Assembly: GCA_964517875.1 (NCBI GenBank)
Contig: CAZFEU010000001.1
Coordinates: 124,001 to 188,000, forward strand
DNA: 64,000 nt
From: JAJPXC01 sp964517875
Lineage (GTDB): Bacteria > Bacteroidota > Bacteroidia > Bacteroidales > Muribaculaceae
Direction of reading: 5' to 3'
Part shown: in pieces, positions 17,503-25,109 of the stretch
How the letters are laid out: each line of letters opens with the position of its first letter
Numbering within the stretch: position 1 is the first letter of the stretch
Notes under the pieces: generated by a model
Seen by the model: the letters and a program-made list of their open reading frames with translations, nothing else
Databases searched by the model: none
Told to the model about the DNA's origin: nothing
Program-made: the position numbers and the translations under genes

Positions 17503-17860
17503 CTTCTACTGATTTAGGGGGTTCAACAATAAGTGCTGACAGGAAGCGTGCCAACGGATTGGTGAGCAGAGGTTTCCGAAATATAATCAGCGCCACGATG
17601 AGTAGTGCGTAAAAACCGCCGATAATAAAGAAACTCCAATAGTCGGGCATATGCTCTGTAAGAAGACGGCCAACCCCCAAAGTGATAAACATCAGAACAC
17701 AGACGCCCAATATCACGCCGATAAAAAACATGGCAATGACCGACATAAGACGTGTAAGCTTCTCAGCTAATGCCAATCGACCACTATCGCAGTATAGCTT
17801 AAGCAAACGCCGCGACATAGTCCATATCGACTGAAAGACATTTTGATTCTCTTTGGTCAT
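17495..17860 (-). CDS. holin-X / phage_holin_3_6-like membrane protein
   Basis: About 121 residues from the ATG at 17860; an in-frame ATG at 17884 would add eight residues. Two hydrophobic helices lie in the middle (LMSVIAMFFIGVILGVCVLMF and SFFIIGGFYALLIVALIIF), flanked by an N-terminal amphipathic helix and a Pro/Glu-rich tail. This matches the PF07332 type, found in chromosomal stress clusters with YtxH proteins as well as phages. No phage genes are nearby, so a lytic role is unlikely. It overlaps the downstream small gene. Confidence 0.7.
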   Translation of the reverse strand: MTKENQNVFQSIWTMSRRLLKLYCDSGRLALAEKLTRLMSVIAMFFIGVILGVCVLMFITLGVGRLLTEHMPDYWSFFIIGGFYALLIVALIIFRKPLLTNPLARFLSALIVEPPKSVEDE

Positions 17861-17983
17861 AATGTGATTAATAGTTGAAAACATGAGCTATCAACCTGCC
17901 ATCATTACAATGCCATGCCGATGGCTCATGTTATATATCATTTATAGATAAATTAGCGCTACTGAGGGTAGGAGCATCGCAGC

Positions 17984-18193
17984 TTATTTTCCTGCGTTCT
18001 CTACAATCTCTTTCAGCTCATCGATTACTTCATCAACCTTGCTTTGCTTCTTTAAAAGCCCTTTTTTACGAAGTAGTTCAACGATGTCACCACGCACCTT
18101 CGAGCCTTTCTCGGGTGCGAAAAGAAGTGCAGAACATGCGCCTACGATAGCGCCGCCAATAAAGGCATAGATGGGATATGCTTTGTTACACAT
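17984..18193 (-). CDS. YtxH domain small membrane protein
   Basis: A 69-residue YtxH protein. One transmembrane helix with Gly zipper spacing (FIGGAIVGACSALLFAPEKGSK) is followed by an amphipathic helix, KVDEVIDELKEIVE. The APEKG motif is diagnostic for the family. It is a paralogue of the next gene upstream. YtxH proteins are general-stress envelope proteins with unclear mechanism. Confidence 0.8.
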   Translation of the reverse strand: MCNKAYPIYAFIGGAIVGACSALLFAPEKGSKVRGDIVELLRKKGLLKKQSKVDEVIDELKEIVENAGK

Positions 18194-18257
18194 AGTCTTA
18201 TATATTTAGTAGGTTTAAAGTCGGGTTATGAGGGTAAGGTGCTACGAAATATGAGGA

Positions 18258-18458
18258 TTATTTACTGTTAACCTCAAGCTGGATTTCTTCCACTATTTCG
18301 TCAATCTCACCATTGCTGAGTTTGATGCCCTTATCGGCGAGGTATTTCTTAATCTTATCACGAGTGTCAGTGCCTTTTTCGGGAGCGAACAATAAACCGA
18401 GTGCTGCGCCGGCTACGGCTCCACCCACAACTGCCAGGATAATGTTTAGACTTTTCAT
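18258..18458 (-). CDS. YtxH domain small membrane protein (paralogue)
   Basis: A 66-residue YtxH protein with the same plan: Gly-rich membrane helix (AVVGGAVAGAALGLLFAPEKG) then a charged helix ending VEEIQLEVNSK. The pair shares LLFAPEKG and the IDEIVEEI-like tail with the neighbour, so they arose by tandem duplication. It is the first gene in the four-gene cluster, divergent from dapF. Confidence 0.8.
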   Translation of the reverse strand: MKSLNIILAVVGGAVAGAALGLLFAPEKGTDTRDKIKKYLADKGIKLSNGEIDEIVEEIQLEVNSK

Positions 18459-18506
18459 TTTCGATATATAATTAGAGTGTTAGAAAAATAATTTTTATAT
18501 GTATAA

Positions 18507-18514
18507 CAAAGTTC
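18507..18514 (-). promoter_or_regulatory. weak -7 candidate for the YtxH/holin cluster
   Basis: The minus strand reads GAACTTTG, seven of eight matches to TAnnTTTG, 49 bp upstream of the first YtxH ATG. Confidence 0.3.
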
Positions 18515-18568
18515 CGGGCTTTTTGTGCGGTTATACTTGGAAATTTTTTAGATGTGCGAGAAAATATT

Positions 18569-18576
18569 TACCTTTG
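18569..18576 (+). promoter_or_regulatory. -7 element of dapF
   Basis: TACCTTTG, a full TAnnTTTG match, 20 bp before the ATG at 18596. It lies inside the longer open frame that begins at 18554, so that earlier start cannot be used from this promoter. Confidence 0.6.
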
Positions 18577-18595
18577 CAGTGAAATCTTACACACT

Positions 18596-19450
18596 ATGGC
18601 GATGATCATCAACTTCACCAAGATGCATGGCATAGGCAACGATTACATATATATCGATTGCCGTGATTCTGACCCCGGAGATTTAAGTAAGCTGGCTATT
18701 ATTGGAAGTGACCGACATAAAGGCATTGGCGCAGATGGTATTGTGTCGATTCATCGCTCGGACAAGGCCGACTACCGCATGCGCATTTTCAACGCCGACG
18801 GCTCTGAGGCTCAGATGTGTGGCAACGGGGCACGCTGTGTGGGTAAGTACCTTTACGATCGTTGTCTCACCGACAAGCTCCATATCACACTCGAAACTCT
18901 TGGTGGCATTAAAACCCTTGACCTCCATCCAGCCGGCGATGGCACGATAGGAACAGTTACCGTTGACATGGAGGCCCCTTCGCTATATCCCAAAACCATA
19001 CCGGTAGTCACCGACAAAATAGAATTTGTAAACCAGCCAGTTGATGTTGACGGACAACAGGTATTGATCACAGCCGTGAGCGTCGGCAATCCTCATGCTG
19101 TGGTGATTGTTGACGATGTTAACGCTACCGACGTGTGCGGACTTGGAGCCAAACTTGAAAACCATCCTTTATTCCCGGAGCGCACCAACGTGGAATTTGT
19201 GCAGGTGCTCTCACCCGATCGCATTAGAATGCGCGTATGGGAGCGTGGCTCAGGCGAAACAATGGCTTGTGGCACCGGCTCATGCGCCTCGGTTGTAGCC
19301 ACAGCCACTCTTGGTCTTACCGGACGCAAAGTGACAGTGGAACTCCTCGGAGGCAATCTCGATATCAATTGGGACTTATCGGACAATCACTTATATATGA
19401 CTGGCGAGGCCACCACTGTATACAATGGTGTATGGGAGCCTAAAATCTGA
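18596..19450 (+). CDS. dapF: diaminopimelate epimerase
   Basis: Converts LL- to meso-diaminopimelate, for peptidoglycan and lysine, by a PLP-independent two-base mechanism. From the ATG at 18596 it has 284 residues. The first catalytic Cys is C75 in MCGNGARC, and the second is in ACGTGSC near residue 225. FTKMHGIGNDY is the family N-terminus, supporting a start at 18596 or the ATG two codons later. It is followed by dapL, so the gene order puts DapL's product next to its epimerase. Confidence 0.95.
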   Translation: MAMIINFTKMHGIGNDYIYIDCRDSDPGDLSKLAIIGSDRHKGIGADGIVSIHRSDKADYRMRIFNADGSEAQMCGNGARCVGKYLYDRCLTDKLHITLETLGGIKTLDLHPAGDGTIGTVTVDMEAPSLYPKTIPVVTDKIEFVNQPVDVDGQQVLITAVSVGNPHAVVIVDDVNATDVCGLGAKLENHPLFPERTNVEFVQVLSPDRIRMRVWERGSGETMACGTGSCASVVATATLGLTGRKVTVELLGGNLDINWDLSDNHLYMTGEATTVYNGVWEPKI

Positions 19451-19511
19451 ATAAAACAAATATGTCGGCCTCACTCATAAGACAGCTCATAACGATATAC
19501 AATTTAGAAAA

Positions 19512-20744
19512 TTGATAAAAGTCAACAGCAATTTCAACCTCCTCCCAGGTAGTTACTTATTTTCCGAGGTAGCACTCAGGGTAAACGCTTACAAGGAGTC
19601 GCATCCTGATGTATCACTCATCAAGATGGGCATCGGTGATGTTACACGCCCCATATGCCCATCGGCTGTGGATGCGATGAAAGAAGCAGTTGACCAATTG
19701 TCGGAGGAAGGTACCTTCTGCGGCTATGGACCCGAAACCGGATATCCCTTCCTAATTGAAAAAATCATTGAACATGATTATCTACATCGAGGCGTTTCAC
19801 TCGACCCCGATGAGATTTTCATAAGTGATGGCGCTAAGAGCGACACAGGACACCTTGGCGATATTCTGTCGCCCGACTGTAAGATAGCTCTGACTGATCC
19901 GGTTTATCCTGTCTATGTCGACACAAACGTAATGGCAGGTCGTGCCGGTTCGCTGGGCAATGACGGCCGTTGGAGCGACATAACATATTTACCCACAATT
20001 ATTGAAAACGATTTTATTCCGGCACTTCCCTCTGAAGTGCCGGATGTCATTTATTTATGTTACCCCAATAATCCCACTGGCACTGCTCTCACCCGCGATG
20101 AACTGGCAGTATGGGTAGATTATGCACGAATGAATGATGTGCTCATCATCTTTGATGGAGCTTATGAAGCATATATCTCTCGACCTGAGGTGCCACATTC
20201 AATATATGAGATTCCAGGGGCTAAAGAAGTAGCCATTGAGGTGCGCAGCTTCTCTAAAACAGCAGGATTTACTGGGGTAAGATGCGGATATACTGTAGTA
20301 CCCAAGACACTGAAAGGAGTGTGCTCTGATGGCACCCGGGTGAGACTCAATGATCTGTGGCGACGTCAACAAACCACTAAGTTCAACGGTGCAAGCTATA
20401 TATCGCAGCGCGGTGCAGCAGCTCTCTATTACCCGAAGGCGCAGGAAGCAATAAAAGCCACTATCGATTACTACAAAAATAATGCCCGCGATCTACGCGA
20501 CACATTCAACGGGTTGGGTCTAACGGCAGTTGGTGGTATCGACTCTCCTTATGTTTGGGTAAAGACCCCGGAACAAATGAGTTCATGGCAGTTCTTCGAT
20601 TATTTGCTTGACCAAGCCCATGTAGTGGGCACACCCGGCTGCGGGTTCGGACCTGCCGGTGAAGGGTATTTCCGTTTCACGGGATTCGCCACCATCGAAG
20701 CTACGCGCGAGGCTATAAATCGAATCAAAAAGCTTGTGTTTTAA
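19512..20744 (+). CDS. dapL: LL-diaminopimelate aminotransferase
   Basis: Makes LL-diaminopimelate directly from tetrahydrodipicolinate, bypassing the succinylase or acetylase steps. It is a 410-residue PLP enzyme of fold type I. The PLP lysine is K249 in SFSKTAGFTG, YPNNPTG is at 184-190, and GIGDVTRP (41-48) is diagnostic for DapL. The start codon is TTG at 19512, because no ATG or GTG gives the family N-terminus LPGSYLFSE. It belongs with dapF, 61 bp upstream. Confidence 0.93.
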   Translation: MIKVNSNFNLLPGSYLFSEVALRVNAYKESHPDVSLIKMGIGDVTRPICPSAVDAMKEAVDQLSEEGTFCGYGPETGYPFLIEKIIEHDYLHRGVSLDPDEIFISDGAKSDTGHLGDILSPDCKIALTDPVYPVYVDTNVMAGRAGSLGNDGRWSDITYLPTIIENDFIPALPSEVPDVIYLCYPNNPTGTALTRDELAVWVDYARMNDVLIIFDGAYEAYISRPEVPHSIYEIPGAKEVAIEVRSFSKTAGFTGVRCGYTVVPKTLKGVCSDGTRVRLNDLWRRQQTTKFNGASYISQRGAAALYYPKAQEAIKATIDYYKNNARDLRDTFNGLGLTAVGGIDSPYVWVKTPEQMSSWQFFDYLLDQAHVVGTPGCGFGPAGEGYFRFTGFATIEATREAINRIKKLVF

Positions 20745-20777
20745 ACTAAAATCAAAATAATATAAATATATACAGTC

Positions 20778-22961
20778 ATGTTGAGATTTAAAGTTGTGGA
20801 TGAAGCTTTCAACCGTAAAGCAGTGCCGGTATCAATTCCCAAAGAACGACCCGAGGAATTTTATGGCGAACTTGTGTTCAATCGTCGTAAAATGTACCAA
20901 TATCTCCCCAAAGATACATATGACGCTCTTATCTACGCCATAGAGAACAAGACTCCCATCTCTCGTGAGATAGCCGACTCCGTTGCCGATGGTATGAAAC
21001 GCTGGGCAATTGATAACGGCGCCCGCCATTATACCCACTGGTTCCATCCACTCACCGACGGTACGGCAGAAAAACATGACTCATTCATCGAACATGACGG
21101 CAAAGGCGGGGTAGTGGAAAAATTCTCCGGGAAGCTGCTGGTTCAACAAGAGCCCGATGCATCCTCATTTCCTAACGGCGGAATCCGCAACACATTCGAA
21201 GCCCGCGGTTATTCAGCGTGGGATATTTCCTCTCCTGCATTCATCCTCGACAACACACTGTGTATTCCCACCATTTTCATATCTTACACCGGCGAATCAC
21301 TCGACTATAAAACCCCTTTGCTTCGTGCTCTTAACGCAGTAGATAAAGCAGCAACAGAAGTGGCCCAATATTTCGACCCCGAGGTGAAGCATGTAAATTC
21401 TTTTCTTGGATGGGAGCAGGAATACTTCCTGGTTGACGAGGCTCTATACAATGCACGCCCCGACCTGATGCTTACCGGGCGCACCCTTATGGGGCACGAG
21501 AGCGCTAAAAATCAGCAACTTGAAGATCATTACTTCGGTGCAATCCCATCAAGAGTCGAAGCATTCATGCTCGACCTTGAGATAGAGTGTCACCGCCTTG
21601 GAATACCAGCCAAAACGCGTCACAACGAGGTAGCTCCCAACCAATTCGAGCTCGCTCCTGTGTATGAGGAAACTAACTTATCGAACGACCACAACCTGTT
21701 GCTGATGTCACTGATGTCGGAGGTAGCACGACGTCACAACTTCCGTGTTCTTCTTCACGAGAAACCCTTTGCGGGCATCAATGGCTCAGGAAAGCATAAC
21801 AACTGGAGTCTTGGTACCGACCGAGGTGTACAGCTCTTTGCTCCCGGTAAGACTCCAATGGAAAATCTTCAATTTATAACTTTCGTGGCCAACGTTATGG
21901 CCGCTGTATATCGGCATAACGGCTTGCTCAAAGCTTCGATTATGTCGGCTACCAACGCACACCGTCTTGGAGCAAACGAAGCACCTCCAGCAATCATCTC
22001 TATCTTTACTGGCTCTCAACTTGCTTCAATTCTCGAAAAACTTGCCAACTCAACCGGCGACGAGCTCATTGCAGTAGGAAGCAAATCGGGTGTATCACTC
22101 GGGCTCAACCAGATACCCGAGATAATGATGGACAATACCGATCGCAACCGCACATCACCTTTTGCCTTTACAGGCAACCGCTTTGAGTTCCGTGCGGTTG
22201 GATCTTCAGCCAACTGCGCATCAGCAATGATAGCCCTGAACAGCGTCGTTGCCGAGCAACTTACTCAGTTTAAGAAAAAGGTTGACCAGCGACTGGAAAA
22301 AGGGGAAAAATTAGTACATGCCATTCTTGAGGAAGTAAGAGCGCTGATTATCATGTCGCAACCAATACACTTCGACGGTAATGGCTACTCTGATGAATGG
22401 AAAGAAGAAGCATCGCGCCGCGGACTTGATTGCGAAACTTCAGGACCAAAAATTTTCGACGCATACCTGCGCCCTGAATCCGTGGATATGTTCAAAGCAA
22501 CCGGAGTATTCTCGCGCAAAGAGCTCGAAGCCCGCAATGAGGTGAAGTGGGAAATGTACACAAAGAAAGTGCAGATTGAAGCCCGCGTGCTCGGCGACCT
22601 CGCTATAAACCATGTTATTCCGGTAGCAACACGCTACCAGTCAATCTTGGCCGACAACCTCGTGAAACTCAAGAGCATATTCCCTGCCGAAAAACTCGAA
22701 CGAATCGCAGCCCAAGATATGGAAACGATCGAGATGATAGCGTCACACATGACAGTAATCAAGGAAGAAGTGGAACGCATGGTACAAGCCCGCAAAAAAG
22801 CCAACCGCATCGAATCAGAACGAGACAAAGCTATAGCCTATCACGACGAAGTAGCTCCATCAATGGACGTTATCCGATATCACATCGACAAGCTTGAACT
22901 ACTGGTTGATAACCAATTGTGGCCACTCCCCAAATATCGCGAGCTACTGTTTATTCGATAA
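20778..22961 (+). CDS. glnN: glutamine synthetase type III
   Basis: ATP-dependent glutamine formation from glutamate and ammonia. At 727 residues it is much longer than GSI (~470), as expected of the GSIII class common in Bacteroidota. Recognisable blocks include SFLGWEQEYFLVDE, the metal and substrate region KTRHNEVAPNQFE, GKHNNWSLGTD with the ammonia/glutamate site, and NRTSPFAFTGNRFEFRAVG. It sits 33 bp after dapL and 13 bp before a PurF-like glutamine user. Confidence 0.96.
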   Translation: MLRFKVVDEAFNRKAVPVSIPKERPEEFYGELVFNRRKMYQYLPKDTYDALIYAIENKTPISREIADSVADGMKRWAIDNGARHYTHWFHPLTDGTAEKHDSFIEHDGKGGVVEKFSGKLLVQQEPDASSFPNGGIRNTFEARGYSAWDISSPAFILDNTLCIPTIFISYTGESLDYKTPLLRALNAVDKAATEVAQYFDPEVKHVNSFLGWEQEYFLVDEALYNARPDLMLTGRTLMGHESAKNQQLEDHYFGAIPSRVEAFMLDLEIECHRLGIPAKTRHNEVAPNQFELAPVYEETNLSNDHNLLLMSLMSEVARRHNFRVLLHEKPFAGINGSGKHNNWSLGTDRGVQLFAPGKTPMENLQFITFVANVMAAVYRHNGLLKASIMSATNAHRLGANEAPPAIISIFTGSQLASILEKLANSTGDELIAVGSKSGVSLGLNQIPEIMMDNTDRNRTSPFAFTGNRFEFRAVGSSANCASAMIALNSVVAEQLTQFKKKVDQRLEKGEKLVHAILEEVRALIIMSQPIHFDGNGYSDEWKEEASRRGLDCETSGPKIFDAYLRPESVDMFKATGVFSRKELEARNEVKWEMYTKKVQIEARVLGDLAINHVIPVATRYQSILADNLVKLKSIFPAEKLERIAAQDMETIEMIASHMTVIKEEVERMVQARKKANRIESERDKAIAYHDEVAPSMDVIRYHIDKLELLVDNQLWPLPKYRELLFIR

Positions 22962-22974
22962 AAAACTATAAGCA

Positions 22975-24858
22975 TTGGAACAACTGAAGCATGAATGTGG
23001 TGTGGCGATGATTCGCCTCATCAAGCCTCTTGAATATTATCGGGATCGTTACGGCACATATTCCTACGGCATCAATAAGCTCTACTTGCTTATGGAGAAG
23101 CAGCACAACCGAGGGCAAGAAGCTGCCGGGGTAGGGGTGGTGAAAACGAAATCACTACCCGGAGAGGAATACGTATACCGTGAGCGCGCACTCGGCACTG
23201 GCGCTATAGATGAAATATTTTCGCACATAGGTCATCAAATCGACCAAGTCCAGCTTGAAAGCCGCGATGCACGGTGGGTGGAACGTCATGCGCCATTTAT
23301 CGGCGAGGTATATATGGGACATCTGCGATATTCTACCACCGGAAAAAGCGGTATGTCGTATGTTCACCCATTCTTACGGCGAAATAACTGGCGATCGCGC
23401 AACTTAATGCTGTGCGGCAACTTCAATATGACAAATATTGAGGAAATTTTCCAGTCCATTGTGGAGCGCGGAATGAATCCCCGACTCTACTCTGACACAA
23501 TAATGCTGCTCGAGAGCTTGGGATACAGTATCGACAAAGAGAATCATCGTCTTTACCGTTCGTACCGCGACACACTTAAGGAACCTGAACTTTCACGTGC
23601 CATCGACTCCTCAATCGACCTCGCACGAGTACTCGGGGATGCCGCTCCCCAATGGGACGGCGGATATGTGATGTGCGGAGCACTCGGTACAGGACATACA
23701 TTTACAATCCGTGACCCACACGGCATACGACCCGCATTCTATTACGCTGACGACGAAGTAGTAGTGGTGGCATCGGAGCGACCGGTTATACAAACCACAT
23801 TCGGCTGCAAAATCAACGATGTCAAGGAATTGCATCCAGGCGCTGCTCTTATAGTTGACCACACCGGACGATGGGAAGAAAAGCAAGTATTAAACCCCGG
23901 GGATTTTTCAGCATGCTCATTTGAGCGCATATATTTCTCCCGTGGTTCAGATGCCGACATATACCATGAGCGTAAAATGCTTGGTTACAACCTCGTGCCT
24001 CAATTGCTTGAGCTCGTGGGCGAAGATATCGACAACACCGTATTTTCATTCATCCCAAACACCGCCGAGGTCGCTTTCCTTGGAATGGTTGAGGGTCTGG
24101 AAAAATTTCTTGACGACAACCGCAAGGATGAGATAATGCGAGCACAAGCCGATGGACAGCTGCAAGAGCGGCTTCCGGCGATTATGGCTCGAAAGCTGCG
24201 TGTGGAGAAGATAGCCATCAAAGACATCAAATTACGCACATTCATTGCCGAGGGGACCTCACGCAACGACCTTGCAGCCCATGTCTACGATGTAACCTAC
24301 GGTTGCATTGCCAATGACCGAGATACTCTTGTGGTAATTGACGACTCAATTGTGCGCGGCACTACGCTCAAGCAATCAATACTCCGAATTCTCGACAGAT
24401 TACACCCTCGTAGAATTATTGTAGTCTCATCATCACCACAAGTGCGATACCCCGACTACTACGGAATAGATATGTCGCGACTTCAGGAATTTGTAGCATT
24501 CCGGGCCGCGATATCACTACTTAAACAGCGCAATATGTCGCATATAATCGATCAAACTTACCAGCGCTGCAAGGAACAGTTAGAGTTGCCCGCTTCATCA
24601 CAAGAGAACTGTGTAAAAGCAATTTATGAACCTTTTACCGAAGATGAAATTTCTGCTGAGATTGCTCGGTTGCTAACTCCAGTAAATATGCACGCAGAAG
24701 TGCATGTAGTATATCAAACCATCGAAGGGCTACACAAATCAGTGCCTAACCATCGTGGTGACTGGTACTTTACCGGCAACTATCCTACACCCGGAGGAAT
24801 AAGGCTTGTCAACAAAGCACTCGTAAACTTTGTCGAGCATAACGACAGCCGGGAATGA
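22975..24858 (+). CDS. PurF-like amidophosphoribosyltransferase, long form
   Basis: A class II glutamine amidotransferase joined to a phosphoribosyltransferase, which makes phosphoribosylamine from PRPP and glutamine. It starts with TTG. The N-terminal nucleophile is probably C8, after a short MEQLKHE propeptide that would be removed. RGQEAAGVG is the amidotransferase loop. The PRPP-binding loop VVIDDSIVRGTT is at residues 453-464. The 627 residues exceed E. coli PurF (505) because of a longer glutaminase part and tail. It may be the main PurF or a paralogue. It lies 13 bp after glnN, which supplies its glutamine. Confidence 0.85.
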   Translation: MEQLKHECGVAMIRLIKPLEYYRDRYGTYSYGINKLYLLMEKQHNRGQEAAGVGVVKTKSLPGEEYVYRERALGTGAIDEIFSHIGHQIDQVQLESRDARWVERHAPFIGEVYMGHLRYSTTGKSGMSYVHPFLRRNNWRSRNLMLCGNFNMTNIEEIFQSIVERGMNPRLYSDTIMLLESLGYSIDKENHRLYRSYRDTLKEPELSRAIDSSIDLARVLGDAAPQWDGGYVMCGALGTGHTFTIRDPHGIRPAFYYADDEVVVVASERPVIQTTFGCKINDVKELHPGAALIVDHTGRWEEKQVLNPGDFSACSFERIYFSRGSDADIYHERKMLGYNLVPQLLELVGEDIDNTVFSFIPNTAEVAFLGMVEGLEKFLDDNRKDEIMRAQADGQLQERLPAIMARKLRVEKIAIKDIKLRTFIAEGTSRNDLAAHVYDVTYGCIANDRDTLVVIDDSIVRGTTLKQSILRILDRLHPRRIIVVSSSPQVRYPDYYGIDMSRLQEFVAFRAAISLLKQRNMSHIIDQTYQRCKEQLELPASSQENCVKAIYEPFTEDEISAEIARLLTPVNMHAEVHVVYQTIEGLHKSVPNHRGDWYFTGNYPTPGGIRLVNKALVNFVEHNDSRE

Positions 24859-24966
24859 ATTATTGCAAATCTTCACAAGCCCCGTTTCATAAAAGTTTCC
24901 CAAAATATTTTATAACCATCTATTGCCCAGGGCATTTCAAAAACAATAGCTAACAATTGTTGTCAA

Positions 24967-24994
24967 AAATAAAATTTTCATTGAAATTTTATTT
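24967..24994 (+). repeat. AT-only inverted repeat upstream of nrdD
   Basis: AAATAAAATTT (24967-24977) and AAATTTTATTT (24984-24994) form an 11-bp inverted repeat just upstream of the nrdD -33 element. A short AACAATTGTT palindrome precedes it at 24952-24961. The position suits a regulator site, but no regulator is identified. Confidence 0.4.
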
Positions 24995-25001
24995 GAAAAA
25001 G

Positions 25002-25033
25002 TTTGCTGTAGGGATGTGTTTTTCGTAGCTTTG
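25002..25033 (+). promoter_or_regulatory. promoter of nrdD-nrdG
   Basis: -33 TTTG at 25002-25005 and -7 TAGCTTTG at 25026-25033, 20 bp apart. The transcript should start about 25038-25042, inside a long inverted repeat. Confidence 0.65.
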
Positions 25034-25035
25034 TA

Positions 25036-25069
25036 GCGTCGTTTTATCCCACATGGAATAAAACGGCGC
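25036..25069 (+). promoter_or_regulatory. inverted repeat at the 5' end of the nrdDG transcript
   Basis: 15-bp arms at 25036-25050 and 25055-25069 close a 4-nt ACAT loop. The core is CGTTTTATCCC against GGAATAAAACG, with one mismatch and one G-U pair. It begins just after the -7 box, so it could be a DNA operator over the start point or a 5'-terminal mRNA hairpin. Confidence 0.6.
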
Positions 25070-25109
25070 ACATTACCCTGAATCAAAAACCATTAATCCC
25101 AACAAATAA

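Noticed and set aside
17495..18458. Prophage remnant suggested by the holin-like gene
   Set aside because: No integrase, terminase, tail or lysis genes nearby; YtxH pairing points to an ordinary chromosomal stress cluster.
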